Shown one piece after another: positions 32,147-42,537 of a stretch of DNA of 64,000 nucleotides; the first letter of the stretch is position 1; each line of letters starts with the position of its first letter. The notes beneath the pieces are model-generated. The model ran no database searches. It was not told the DNA's origin and was given only the letters and a program-made list of their open reading frames with translations. A program made the translations under genes and the position numbers. Source of the stretch: Amyelois transitella (taxonomy: Eukaryota > Arthropoda > Insecta > Lepidoptera > Pyralidae); NCBI RefSeq assembly GCF_032362555.1, contig NC_083507.1, positions 1,057,001 to 1,121,000 on the forward strand, read 5' to 3'.

Positions 32147-32353
32147 TACTTCGTCCGCGTGGAAACCCTATCATAACTTAACAATCAATCCCGCGGGAAC
32201 TCCGGGATAAAAAGGAGCCTATATGTTATTCTGGGTTTTCAGGTACCTACATACCAAATTTCATCGTAATCGGTTCAGTAGTTTTTGCGTGAAATAGTAA
32301 CAAACATCCATACTGACAACCTGACATAGGTACTCACACACTTTCGCATTAAT
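32147..32353 (-). mobile_element. Helitron-like family F
   Basis: Starts ACTTCGTCCGCGTGGAAACC and ends near CTTTCGCATTAATAAA. The ACTAG terminus is missing. Confidence 0.7.
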
Positions 32354-32540
32354 AAATAAACTAGCGACCCGCCCCGGCTTCGCACGGGTGCAAAATTATA
32401 AATGTTATTATACATAAAAACCTTCCTCTTGAATCACTCTACCTGTTACAAAAAACCAAAATCCGTTGCGTAATTTTAAAGATTTAAGCATACAGACAAA
32501 CAGACTAAAATAGCGACTTTGTTTTATACTATGTAGTGAT
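32354..32540 (+). mobile_element. Helitron-like family H, short copy
   Basis: Almost the same sequence as 12333-12520, starting ACTAGCGACCCGCCCCGGCT. Confidence 0.75.
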
Positions 32541-32912
32541 TTCGCATTTATAATATTCGTAGGATGTAGGTACCTCGAATTGGTTTAAGGAAAAAATATA
32601 CCAACAGACGATTTTGATAATAGTGCTTGAGAACTCTGACTTTAATAACACTGAATCTAAACTCGGGTGAAATTATGTTTCGTTTTCCCATTCATATATG
32701 TTGTTACGCAATCCGTCAAGAAAGTTTGTTATTGTTCGCAAAAGTAAAATGGTTCCGTGACATTTGGTAAACTTCATTTGAGGCGGGCAATTTTTAATAT
32801 TTGCATTTTTGGTTTCATCGCAGTTGGCAACATTACAAACATTGAGGTTAAGACTTGTCTTCCTCATCATTTATTCTCCTATTTATTGTATTCATATCTA
32901 AATGTGGACTTT

Positions 32913-33150
32913 GTGCCGTGTGGTTCTCGGCACTTAAAGACCACTACTCTCTTTCCCATGGATGTCGTAAAAGGCGACTAAGAGAAAGGCATATAAACTT
33001 GGGCTTTTCAACCTATCACTATTTGAATCTCAATTCTATCACTTAGCCAAACAGCTAAACGTGGCCTTTTGATTTTTTTGAGACTGTTGGCTCTGTCTAC
33101 CCCGCAAGTGATATAGACGTGATTATTTGTGTCTATCTATGTATGTAGGC
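32913..33150 (+). mobile_element. SINE family A, internal deletions
   Basis: Full head and tail. Several blocks in the middle are lost. Confidence 0.8.
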
Positions 33151-34850
33151 TCGGTTTATGTCTGTATGACGCCTAGAGGTTTCCGGTAAAAGGGCCCACT
33201 TCTTGCAGATATCGTGCGAGTCGACTAAAGGGAAAACATAGAAACAACTAGAGCTTCACAATTACTAAGGCATTTTTTAAATCTGGTTTAGCTTAGCTAA
33301 CTAATGGAGTCACTCCACAGAATTACATAGTGTACAACATCCTTTACATTCCAACATATGAAGAATAGATTAAGATTATTTTAACACATTGACCTAAAAT
33401 GAGCGTACGATTCTGATTTGATATGACATGCAAAAACAATCACACGTCATTCAGAAATAAATTTATTTTAAAATATATTTTACCAATATAACGCGGAATC
33501 TACTGAAACTTATTATTTGTACGACACAGGGATTTTACAGTTAAATATTTTTTTTGTCGCAAAATAATAATTGTTACTTTTTGTTTATTTTTGTCAAGAA
33601 ATAATATTTTTAACGGCTTTTAAATTATCCGATCAATTTGTTTCTATTAATATCTATGTATCAATACATACGTATGTGTATGAAACGCGAAGAAACCGTA
33701 AACAGAACAGGTTATATAACAAGAATCTGTTTTCTTAAAAATAGTTGATTGAAAGCGAAAAGTATCGTAACAGACCGTGGCCCTCAGCCGCTTGACCGAA
33801 TTCCAAATATACTTCTGATTCACCGTTTATCACAATACAAACTGAGATGTTCACTCTTGACTTGACCGAGCCGTTTGACATAATTTATTAAATATTTTTC
33901 ATAAACAAAGTCTTAGAATTTATTCTTTTTTTGAATTATGGCACAATTTTAGTTAAATTTATTGTTTTATAAGTAGTCATAGTTTTGTCTCAGATTCTAA
34001 ATGATTATGAAATTCGTTGACGTACACTTAATATCAGAATCCCTCAAGGTCGCATTTTAGGACCAACGTAATAAATATCGCCAATACGAAACAATATTTC
34101 TCATTAGTCTCTGACGTTAGTAGGGGGTAATAAAACTGTGCTTCTTACTGTAGACGTAAACGTAGACTTGCGTAAAAGTAATAGGATATTAAAAATAAAC
34201 TCGGATCAAACGTTTGAATGATCCTAACTATTGTCACATTGTCCCGGAAAATTGGAAGCGGGCCAATCATTTCATTTTGCATCGTAAATTTTAAATACAG
34301 TGAAAGAATTTACTAGCTAAAAGTTTCACAAAATAACCGTGTTGTTCTGACGAATAAGTCTTTTCTTCATCATTTTCTTAGCCCTATTGAATATTAGTTA
34401 GATCTAAAAAAGAAAATGTACAACATCATTACATTTATGTATATATGTATAAATGCCGATTGTTGAAATTTGTGGAAACTCTGCCTTATTTTTAAAGTTC
34501 ATTAACGGTGACTGGCGAGACTATTAAAATTAAAATACTTGCAATGAAGGAATAACTGATCTGATATTATGATCATGGAAAGTAAGTTTGGAAATATCTC
34601 AAATTATTTTACAATAATTTGGCCGATGATAAAAAGAAATTATGATTTAAAGAAGAAGTCTTTGGCCTCATTCAAATATGTTAACCCTAAAATATCACTG
34701 AAAATGAAGATAGATGAATCAGAAGACACGACAAAAAACGACTCATAAGATTAAATTTAAAAAACCAACACGCACGGCTAATGAATGGATCTGCTACAGA
34801 AACAGATTTATAATTAGTTCGGATAGTGTGCTCTAATCTTTACAATTTAG
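33151..34850. other. Long AT-rich single-copy stretch
   Basis: None of the repeat families appears in 1.7 kb, unusual for this window. No exon is recognised. It lies upstream of the innexin start and could hold regulatory DNA. Confidence 0.45.
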
Positions 34851-34966
34851 TAGCGGAGTGGTTTCCCAAAGTTTGGTTTAGTTCTCAACAGGTCGGTCTG
34901 TCGGCGTTGTCTGTTTGTTTGTTTCTGCTGCGGTCTTCATTACGATTTACCCCAATTTGGTTCTTG
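34851..34966 (+). promoter_or_regulatory. Candidate non-coding first exon, possibly of the innexin gene
   Basis: Sequence around 34860-34966 is less AT-rich than its surroundings and ends in TTCTTG|GTGAGT, a full-consensus splice donor. It has no start codon that leads anywhere sensible. Its position 2.8 kb upstream of the innexin ATG on the same strand fits a 5' UTR exon. This is an inference from the donor site only; the start coordinate is arbitrary. Confidence 0.25.
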
Positions 34967-35776
34967 GTGAGTTGATTGACCGTTGCAGTTTCCATTTTTA
35001 TTTTGTCTTTTGTTTATTAATTTTCTTGGTTATTTTTATATTAGTTTTATTAAGTGCTTTGTGTTTATTTTTAATTTTATTAACATGCGCATTGGCTTAT
35101 CCTAAGTACGGTGGGCTAACTGCAAATGAGTCGATGCGTAGCTTATGTCAAAGTTTAGAACTCTTAAAGGTCGCTTTCAGTAGATTCGCTCTAGTAAGAA
35201 ATTTTGACAAATTAAGTAGCTTTCCTTCATTTTATTGGAGGGAAAACTTGGTCTTATTTTGAAAAAATCCTTACTTAATTATTACTGTTAGATTTTCTGT
35301 TTTCAAGTTACTTAAATAAGGAAATATGTTTATATTAAATAATTTAACTTCTGGGAAACCCAGCCCCCGTGTTAAGAGCTTGTGTTTTATTTGGATTGTC
35401 ATTGATTTTGATCTTGTTATTATTCCAAACTGTATCTTGTCCCAAAATCACAGTACATGGAAGGCCACATCAATTATTGATCGAAACGTCAGAACGGAAT
35501 CCAAAAACGCTAAATTATGATTCACAAAGAAACCTTTGCGGTTCGATACGTGAAAAATTCACAAACGCATGTTAGGATCAAGTTGTATACAGCCTATTTT
35601 ATAGGCCATGTGTTCCTTGGGGATTCCCCGATTTTGCGGGGGGAGGGGAGGGACTGCGGTATAATTTCGGAGGCTGTTATCATTTTTATTAACGTCGTTT
35701 AACGCTGTGTTTAAAGGGTTTCGGTCAAGTGTTTTTTTTTGTTGGCTGTTGTTATAAGGGAGTTCTTTCAATCGTT
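34967..35776. other. Unrecognised stretch
   Basis: A 115-codon ORF (34915-35262) is hydrophobic because of T-rich DNA and crosses the donor site. I do not count it as a gene. Confidence 0.4.
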
Positions 35777-36048
35777 ACATATGGTCACGTCTATATCCCT
35801 TGCGAGATAGACAGAGCCAACAGTCTTGAAAGACTGAATGGCCACGTTCAGCTATTTGGCTAAATGATATGACTTTCAATCGTTATATACATTTATACTA
35901 CTCGTAAATGCTAAAGGTTGTTTTGTGTCATTATTGTGTGAAATTACAAATAGGTGCCATTAATTTCACGTCTCTTTCGGTGAGGGGTAGACAGAAATTA
36001 CATTATTTCACTTGGCATGATTAGAAAGTGCTGGGTACCACACGGCAC
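35777..36048 (-). repeat. SINE A fragments and a LINE D trace
   Basis: 35777-35873 is the A tail half. 35965-36010 resembles D (CACGTCTCTTTCGGTGAGGG). 36024-36048 is an A head GTGCTGGGTACCACACGGCAC. Confidence 0.55.
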
Positions 36049-36358
36049 ATATATTACTCTGTCAAACATTGTTTATGACAGCATAACTTAAAGCCTATCG
36101 TCGTGACTTGCTTACCTAATTTTGTACTTGTCTAGAAGTTGGCACAGGTAAAACTTTTCAGGTCATGCAAGTTCTGAAAAATGTTAAGCTGACACGAAAT
36201 CTTTGAAAGCTGTAGTATCGATGTAGCAGACTTTTAAGGCCAGGTTTTTTTGGACATGTTCTTAGAAAACGTGACTTAGTTAGGTATCCAGTCTCCTGGC
36301 GCTGCAACTATATTCCATACTTGGATCTGTATTGATTAACTTGACTATATACATTTAT
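36049..36358. other. Unrecognised stretch
   Basis: No exon or repeat signature seen. Confidence 0.4.
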
Positions 36359-36475
36359 GGTGCAGTGTAGTTTGTTCCGTCGCTTCTTCTACACATGTGC
36401 TTTAGAAGCGGTAGTAGTTATAATTAGATTTAAATTATGTGACGTCAATAAGTGATACTTTGTATCCAATTTTGA
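36359..36475 (+). mobile_element. Family K, diverged copy
   Basis: TGCAGTGTAGTTTGTTCCG, GCTTCTTCTACAC and TTTAGAAGCGGTAGTA keep the paired GC words. Confidence 0.5.
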
Positions 36476-36561
36476 AAATAATTGTATGCATTTTTGACTG
36501 TTTTTGTTAACTAAATGTTTAGACATATTTTCCGCTTCAATCTATAATTAAGTTGTTGAGA

Positions 36562-36872
36562 TTGTTCACGCTTTCTTCTGGTTTTAGTCCCGGTTGCATC
36601 CCTTCTGGTTTTAGTCCCGGTTGCATCCTCACCAATCTGGAGAGGAACCCTGGGTATGCCTTCGACCATGGATCCAAGTTTGGGTGAGTCAGATTTTTAC
36701 ACGAAGCGACTCCCATCTGACCTCCGCAACCTTTGCAGGGGAACCTAACCCGTATTGGATCGATCATGGTTACACATCCAGTTGCCTGAATGTGCAGGTT
36801 CCCTCATGATGATTTCCCTCACCTTAACAGCACCGGTTTGTATACAAACTAATGTACATAACTTTGAAAATA
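36562..36872 (-). mobile_element. SINE family C, headless, with small end duplication
   Basis: CTTCTGGTTTTAGTCCCGG TTGCATCC occurs twice in a row at 36575-36626. The body then runs to GTACATAACTTTGAAAATAG. The tRNA-like head is absent. Confidence 0.75.
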
Positions 36873-36938
36873 GCGAGATTGTTCACGTTCATTTCATAAG
36901 ATTTGGCGGGAAACGATTTGCGTTGCGTACATTTTTTC

Positions 36939-37055
36939 TATGAGAGTTATGAATGTGGATGAAGCGAAGGAAGTATGCAGAGATCGTGGCAAGTGGAAAG
37001 AGGTTGTCTCTGCCTACCCCACCGGGAAAGAGGCGTGATTTTATGTATATATGTA
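36939..37055 (+). mobile_element. LINE family D, 3' end with intact final codons
   Basis: Best-preserved D end here: 29 in-frame codons (VMNVDEAKEVCRDRGKW and on to GKEA), a TGA stop, then TTTTATGTATATATG. Confidence 0.8.
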
Positions 37056-37090
37056 TGAACATTTTTTCTGTTTACTTTCAATGAGAACAT

Positions 37091-37342
37091 ATTTTATGAC
37101 GGTCTGGCAGTGGTAGTGCACTTGTCTGTGACACCGGAGGTCTCGGGTTCGAATCCCGGTCAGGGCATGATGAGAATAGAACTTTTTCTGATTGGCCTGG
37201 GTCTTGGATGGTTTATCTATTCAGTATTTATTATAACATATAGTATCGTTGAGTTAGTATCTTGTAACACAAGTCTCGAACTAACTTCGAGACTAACTCA
37301 ATCAGTGTAATTTGTCCCGTATATATTTATTTATTTATTAAT
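37091..37342 (+). mobile_element. SINE family B, full copy
   Basis: Head partly changed (GGTCTGGCAGTGGTAGTG), box B GGTTCGAATCC intact, tail (ATTT)n. Confidence 0.85.
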
Positions 37343-37471
37343 GAGAACCATGAAACTCAGATCAATCTTCAGAGCCTTGTATTTAAATTCTCTCTACCAT
37401 ATCGACCGGTGATGAAAAATGATTAAATTACTGCAATAGTTATTTCAAAAATAGGGTTGGTGATAAAAGGG

Positions 37472-37556
37472 TAAAGTCGCCTTTTACGACATCCATGGGA
37501 AAGAGATGGAGTGGTCCTATTCTTTTTATCATTAGTGCCGAGAACCACACGGCACT
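37472..37556 (-). mobile_element. SINE family A, head fragment
   Basis: Only the head side, TCGCCTTTTACGACATCC to CACGGCAC. Confidence 0.75.
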
Positions 37557-37599
37557 TTATAATAATAGTATAGATTATCTTGTCCAACGATACAATTGT

Positions 37600-37745
37600 T
37601 CCACAGAGAGTCGGGCGTAGCTTGGGGCCGCCGCAGCCGCACGGGCGGGGCGGGCAGCGGCGCGGGCACCCGCGCGGGGCTCACCGCCGCCACCGCGGCC
37701 GGAGCCTGGCGCCGGCGCGAGCGCACCGCGCAGCCGCGCAGACCC
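37600..37745 (+). promoter_or_regulatory. Very GC-rich leader in front of the innexin start codon
   Basis: About 80% G+C with many CpG (GGCGGGGCGGGCAGCGGCGC), in sharp contrast to the AT-rich surroundings. TTCCACAG at about 37599-37606 could be a splice acceptor, making this 5' UTR of the same exon. It is open in the innexin frame too, but innexins have short N termini, so translation from further up is unlikely. Confidence 0.5.
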
Positions 37746-37787
37746 ATGGAGATCCTAACTAGCATTTACGCTTTGCTGTCAGGAGGG
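37746..37787 (+). CDS. Innexin gene, first coding exon
   Basis: ATG plus 13 codons (MEILTSIYALLSGG), ending at GGG|GTGAGT, a strong donor, in phase 0. Innexins build invertebrate gap junctions: four-pass membrane proteins with both ends in the cytoplasm. Their N terminus is a short amphipathic piece before the first membrane helix, as here. The next exon (39659) opens in the same phase. Start choice: the only ATG close to the donor, giving an N terminus of family-typical length. Confidence for this short exon rests on the exon that follows. Confidence 0.7.
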
Positions 37788-37817
37788 GTGAGTTTTTACA
37801 TCTATCTATATATACTA

Positions 37818-38083
37818 TATGCCGTGTGGTTACCGGCACAAAGAAAAAAAAAGGATAGGACAACTCCATCTCGTTCCCATGGATGTCGTAAAAGGCGACT
37901 AAGGGACAGGCTTATAAACTTGGGATTCTTCTTTTAGGCGATTGGCTAGCAACCTGTCACTATTTAAATCTCAATTATATCATTAAGCCAAACAGCTGAA
38001 CGTGGCCATTCAGTCTTTTCAAGACTGTTGGCTCTGTCTACCCCGCAAGAGATATAGACGTGACCATATGTATGTATGTATGT
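37818..38083 (+). mobile_element. SINE family A, full copy in innexin intron 1
   Basis: TGCCGTGTGG head and (TATG)n tail, 30 bp after the donor site, in the same orientation as the gene. Confidence 0.85.
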
Positions 38084-38239
38084 ACGTCAAAATTGAAATG
38101 CGCGAGTCTCCAAGGGCCCTCGCTAGCTTCATTAACGCCTTAACACGACATTTACTTAGAGCAATGCAGTTTTAAGGGTTACATTGTTTCTGAAGTCTTG
38201 TTATAGCAATAGCCTTATTTATGTAAACTTTTTACATAC
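38084..38239. other. Intron sequence, nothing recognised
   Basis: No family match. Confidence 0.35.
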
Positions 38240-38496
38240 ACTAGTAGTGCCCGCGACTTCATCCGCGTGGAATAGTAATTTAGGGCATCATTGAAGCCCT
38301 CAAGGATGAATAATTTTCCCCGTTTTTTTTTTCACATTTTCCATTATTTCTTTTCTCCTCATAGTTGCAGCGTGAGGGCGATAGCCTAAAGCCTTCCTCG
38401 ATAAATGGTATTCAACACAAAAATAATTTTTCAATTCGGATCAGAAGTTCCTGAGATTAGCGCGCTCAAACAAAAAAAAACAAACAAACTCTTCAG
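38240..38496 (+). mobile_element. Helitron-like family E, full copy
   Basis: ACTAGTAGTGCCCGCGACTT start to AAACTCTTCAGCTAT end. It runs straight into family F. Confidence 0.75.
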
Positions 38497-38705
38497 CTAT
38501 CCTACTACTATTATAAAGGCGAAAGTTTGTATGGATGTATGGATGTTTGTTACTCTTTCACGCAAAAACTACTGAACCGATTACCATGAAATTTGGTATG
38601 TAGGTAGCTGAAGACCCAGAATAACACATAGGCTACTTTTTATCCCAGAGTTCCCGCGGGATTGATAGGGTTTCCATGCGGACGAAGTCGTGGGCGGCCT
38701 CTAGT
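38497..38705 (+). mobile_element. Helitron-like family F, full copy
   Basis: ATCCTACTACTATTATAAAGG start to GGGCGGCCTCTAGT end. Nearly identical to 45208-45410. Confidence 0.8.
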
Positions 38706-38729
38706 ATAATATAAGTATAGATAAAATAT

Positions 38730-38832
38730 GGTATCTTTGAATCAGTATCTCGAAACACAAGTCTCGAACTAGGCTAAATCAATCTGTGTAATCGGTCCTA
38801 TGATACTATATATAAATATTTATTTATTTATA
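38730..38832 (+). mobile_element. SINE family B, 3' fragment
   Basis: AGTATCTCGAAACACAAGTC to an ATTT tail. Confidence 0.65.
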
Positions 38833-39000
38833 CTACATTACGCTTTTAGTAAACTACATAACTAACATTCACATTTAAGATAGGCTTTAATAAATTACGT
38901 GAGAGCTAAACGCTGTACGAAGTTAAGATAAAGTTGGATGAAATCCAAGAAAAAGGCTAACTTTCTGGGATTTCTTTTATATAAAAAAGAAAACATATAT

Positions 39001-39233
39001 AATATTTAATCAGGTCTATGCAGTATATACTCTTGTGAGGTAGACAGAGCCAACAGTTATCAAAAGATTGGAAGGCGACATTCAGCTGTTTGGCTAAATG
39101 ATAGAATTGAGATTCAAATAGTGACAGGTTGCTAGCCCACCAGCCTACAAAAAGAATCATTAATCGCCTTTTACGACATCCATGGATGTAACATTCACTG
39201 GTCTTATTCTTAGGTGCCGGGAACCACACGGCA
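39001..39233 (-). mobile_element. SINE family A, mostly complete
   Basis: Tail lost, head intact. It has an internal deletion before TAATCGCCTTTTACG. Confidence 0.8.
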
Positions 39234-39658
39234 CCCTAGAATATCATATAAGTAAAAATAAACCACAAAATGTAGTACCTATGTGTCAACAATTTCTCTT
39301 CCCGCACATATTGTAAAACCAATCAAGGGAAATGCATTTAAACGTAGGATTTTTGACTCTGTCTACCCTGGGAGGGATAAAGAGGTGCTAAATGAAATCT
39401 ATCAGACTAGCAGACAGAATAGCCCATCGCCTAATACTCTTATAAGAATCCGTACTTATCCTTTGATTAACCTTTTTAATCAATGTAATCTTTTTGGATT
39501 GGCATAAGTTACTCGTACTAATGTTAAAGTTACTAATGCAAGTTACTAATGTGTTCAAATTATCATTCTCTTCACCCCTTTTTATGTAATCCATGAATAA
39601 AAATACGAGTGGCACCAATTTATAAATTTAGTCTCAAAACTTCAAATTTTCAATACAG
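39234..39658. other. Intron 1 remainder
   Basis: 39355-39440 shows a faint A-like trace (TCTGTCTACCCTGGGAGGGA). Otherwise it is unrecognised. Confidence 0.35.
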
Positions 39659-39795
39659 CAAGGAGTGAACCCGAAAATCGACTCTGTGGCCTTTCGCCTG
39701 CACTGCGGAGCGACAACCGCTGCGCTACTGGCCGCCAGCGCGGCTTTGACCACGCGCCATCTCGTGGGCAACCCGATAGACTGCATTCACACGAG
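39659..39795 (+). CDS. Innexin gene, second coding exon (first membrane helix)
   Basis: A 137 nt exon: 45 codons plus AG. Acceptor CAATACAG, donor ACGAG|GTTCGT. It encodes QGVNPKIDSVAFRLHC, then an Ala/Leu-rich helix (ATTAALLAASAALTT), then RHLVGNPIDCIHT. In innexins the pattern is an Ile-Asp, xVFRLH stretch, membrane helix 1, then (Y/L)(I/V)G(D/N)PI(D/S)C with the first extracellular-loop Cys. All of these are present. Membrane helix 1 is unusually Ala-rich. The exon is strongly GC-rich (about 62%). The split codon AG|G (Arg) fits exon 3. This exon and the next together make the family assignment firm; which innexin paralogue it is cannot be said. Confidence 0.85.
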
Positions 39796-40246
39796 GTTCG
39801 TATCTGAACGTTTCAGTTATTGAAAGCAACGAATGCGACGTGCTTTTTTTATTGTGCGTAGTTCCGGGAAATGTTCATAGATGGCGTTGCGTCGGAAAAG
39901 TGTTGGAAAACTGAAGTGGTTGCGTTATGCGGTTTTTCATGGGAAAATAAATTAGACTTGTGCGTTCTTCATTTTTGAGTGTACATGTACTTTTTTAATC
40001 TTATCAAATGGGTACTCTACCTATAAGAAAAAAAATCATTCCACTTCTTCAATCTTCTTAGCTCATAGATATAAAGTTTAGTCCTTACTTTAAGATTAAC
40101 TTCTTATGTTTAACTCGATAAATACATTTATGACAGATACTTTCATTTATTTAAATTTTTATTGAGATTTAGTGGTTGTAGAGAATTTTCTTTTTAGAAA
40201 AGCCTTTAATATATTTTTTTGCTATTGTTAGAGTTATTTTTACCAG
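39796..40246. other. Innexin intron 2, repeat-free part
   Basis: AT-rich, no family match, apart from a short GC-richer patch after the donor. Confidence 0.4.
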
Positions 40247-40431
40247 ATACATACATAAACACGTCTAAACCCTTGCGGGACAGACAGAGCCAACAGTCTA
40301 GACAATACCAATAGGCCACGTCCAGCTGTTTGGCTTAATAATAGAATCGAGATTCAAATAGAGACAGGCTGCTAGCCAATTACCTAAAAGCAGAATCCCA
40401 AGCTCATAAGCCTATCCCTTAGTCGCCTTAC
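40247..40431 (-). mobile_element. SINE family A, headless, in innexin intron 2
   Basis: ATACATACATAAACACGTC to CCTTAGTCGCCTT. Confidence 0.75.
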
Positions 40432-40504
40432 CAGATACAACATTTTAACATTATACCGCCCTTAAATTCCTATGCCTGTCCCATTTTCATACCATTTCCT
40501 CCAG

Positions 40505-40670
40505 GGATATACCAGAAGACGTCCTGAACACCTACTGCTGGATCCACTCGACCTTCACCGTCGCTGGTGAGTTAGCAGCAGGCGCGTACCCTGGTGTGAG
40601 GGGTGCTGGGACCTCGCCCAGGAGGTACGGGAAGTACTACCAGTGGGTCGCGTTCACACTGTTTTTCCAG
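40505..40670 (+). CDS. Innexin gene, third coding exon (first extracellular loop to YYQW)
   Basis: A 166 nt exon: the last base of the split Arg codon, then 55 codons. Acceptor ATTTCCTCCAG, donor TTCCAG|GTCAGT, phase 0 at the end. It encodes DIPEDVLNTYCWIHSTFTV, a Gly/Ala/Arg-rich loop, then RYGKYYQWVAFTLFFQ. The CWIxSTFTV stretch with the second loop Cys and the YYQWV signature at the start of membrane helix 2 are diagnostic of innexins. Residues so far total 115 of the roughly 350-400 usual in the family. The rest (helices 2-4, second loop, C tail) should follow from the donor at 40671, but I cannot find it in the window. Either intron 3 is very long or the gene is broken here. Confidence 0.88.
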
Positions 40671-40683
40671 GTCAGTGCCTCTT

Positions 40684-40925
40684 CTACATACATACGTACA
40701 TACATAAAGTCACGTCTATGTATATTGCTTACGGGGTAGACAGAGCCAATAGTCCCGAAAAGACTGAATGGCCACATTCAGATGCTCGGCTTAATGATGG
40801 AATTGAGATCCAAATAGTGACAGGTTCCTAGCCCATCGCCTAAAAAAAGAATCACAAGTATGTTTTGTATTTGTGGTGGTACCACACGGCACGATAGGCT
40901 TATAAGCTTGGGATTCTTCTATATG
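40684..40925 (-). mobile_element. SINE family A just after the third innexin exon
   Basis: Tail at 40684, 13 bp after the donor; body with a deletion; head CCACACGGCAC at 40881-40891. A short plus-sense piece (TAGGCTTATAAGCTTGGGAT) follows. Confidence 0.75.
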
Positions 40926-41127
40926 TTTTTATTCACTTTGGGAAATACTCGCCGGATTTAGATATATGTAGATTCGATATATAACGTTGTTGAGCTAAAA
41001 TATACGGTCGAATTGAGAAACCTCCTCCTCCCTTTTTTGAAGTCGGTTAATAGTCAAATGCGCATGTGTACTGAGTAGCAGACATCTGATCGACAGACTT
41101 CCTTGATTGCAGTAGATGTAAAATATA

Positions 41128-41332
41128 GACTACTAGAGGCCGCCCGCGACTTCGTCCGCATGGAAACCCTATCAATCCCTCAGGAACTCCGGGATGAAAA
41201 GAATATGTTATTCTGGGTCCTCAGCTACCTACATACCAAATTTCATTGTAATCGGTTCAGTCGTTTTTGCGTGAAAGAGTAACAAACATATCTGACATAC
41301 AAATTTTCGCATTTATAATATTAGTAGGATTT
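41128..41332 (-). mobile_element. Helitron-like family F, full copy
   Basis: ACTAGAGGCCGCCCGCGACT start to TTATAATATTAGTAGGAT end on the plus strand. Confidence 0.8.
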
Positions 41333-41334
41333 AT

Positions 41335-41590
41335 ACGGCCTCTGTAGCACAGCGGTAGTGCGTTCGTCTGTAACACCGGAGGTTTTGGGTCCGAATCCCG
41401 GCCAGGGCATGATGAGAAACGTACTTAATCTTATTGTCCTGAGTCTCGGACGTTTATCTAAATAAGTATTTATTATAAAATATAGTATCGTTGAGTTAGC
41501 ATCTCGTGACACAAGTCTCGAACTTACTTCGAGGCTAACTCAATCTGTGTAATCTGTCCCGTATTTATTTATTATTAATTTATTTATAAG
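41335..41590 (+). mobile_element. SINE family B, full copy
   Basis: Directly abuts family F. The head GGCCTCTGTAGCACAGCGG is intact; box B is changed to GGTCCGAATCC. Confidence 0.85.
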
Positions 41591-41680
41591 ACTATTTTTA
41601 AACACCCGACTGTTTCAATTTATAGTAAAGACACACGTGCGTAAGACTGAAGCGGAGGCGGTGTAAGATATAGACGGATA

Positions 41681-41949
41681 ACGTACATACATACATACAT
41701 ATGATCACGTCTATATCCCTTGCGGGGTAGACAGAGCCAACAGTCTTGAAAAGACTGAATGGCCACGTTCAGCTATTTGGCTTAATGATAGAACCGAGAT
41801 TCAAATAGTGACAGGTTGCTAGCCCATCGCCTAAAAGAGGAATCCGAAGTTTATAAGCCTATCCCTTAGTCGCCTTTTACGACATCCATGGGAAAGAGAT
41901 GGAGTGGTCCTATTCTTTTTTGTAATAGTGCCGGGAACCACACGGCACT
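41681..41949 (-). mobile_element. SINE family A, full copy close to consensus
   Basis: All blocks present in order with a (CATA)n tract of four units. Useful as a reference copy. Confidence 0.9.
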
Positions 41950-41993
41950 ACGGATAACGTTTTTTTTTAAATTCTGAATACCGAGCGTTTTTT

Positions 41994-42067
41994 ACATTCA
42001 GAATACTGAATTATCGAGATTATTGCTTTAGTAGGCAATAATTTCTAAAATTCGGTATTCTGAATGT
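41994..42067. ncRNA. Candidate miRNA-precursor-like hairpin
   Basis: A 74 nt foldback. Left arm ACATTCAGAATACTGAATT... (41994-42026), 8 nt loop TTTAGTAG (42027-42034), right arm GCAATAATTTC...GAATGT (42035-42067). Of 33 opposed positions about 31 pair, two of them as G:U on the plus strand, with only two mismatches. The pairing stops cleanly at both ends. Size and shape match an animal pre-miRNA. A palindromic MITE remnant is the alternative. No seed or family is recognised. Confidence 0.4.
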
Positions 42068-42383
42068 AAGTGTAGGAAGAATTGCATCGGTTGTGGGTAC
42101 CTGCTATTTTATACACTTACATGTGCCGTGATCAGAATCACTCACTCTATCTCTCTCCCACGGATATCGTAGAAGGCGACTAACAGTTAGTTTCCCCTGT
42201 TAACGTTGCGGGGGTCAGACAGAATCGCTTAGTGTCAAAACCTGACTTTCTATGCTGTTCTATATTTACCTAATTCATTGTTACAAATGCACTCGATCTG
42301 TTTAAAGAGGGGAAAATGTAACCGGTATTAATACCAAGTAGAGTTCAATAAAGATTTCTATTCTAAGTTTGAATGGTTGTGAA
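42068..42383. other. Diverged A and C traces
   Basis: CACGGATATCGTAGAAGGCG (A-like) and GTTGCGGGGGTCAGACAGAA (C-like) are visible. Nothing else is clear. Confidence 0.4.
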
Positions 42384-42537
42384 GAAAATGCTGCAGTGCA
42401 GTTTGTTACCGCTTCTTCTGCACTGACGCTTTGGAAGCGGCAGTAAAGTAAGTTTTAAGTAAATTTGACGTCAACCAATGTTGTGAAACCAAAAGGTATG
42501 ACAATTATTATGTGATATTGAAGTGTCCAATAATAAT
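42384..42537 (+). mobile_element. Family K copy
   Basis: Close to the 30.4 kb copy from GTTACCGCTTCTTCTGCACTG onward. Confidence 0.55.

Noticed and set aside
34915..35262. 115-codon hydrophobic ORF
   Set aside because: Starts at TTG, hydrophobicity follows from T-rich DNA, and a splice donor interrupts it.
37532..37765. Overlapping Ala/Arg/Pro-rich ORFs on both strands
   Set aside because: These are side effects of the GC-rich innexin leader; only the frame with the ATG at 37746 is supported.
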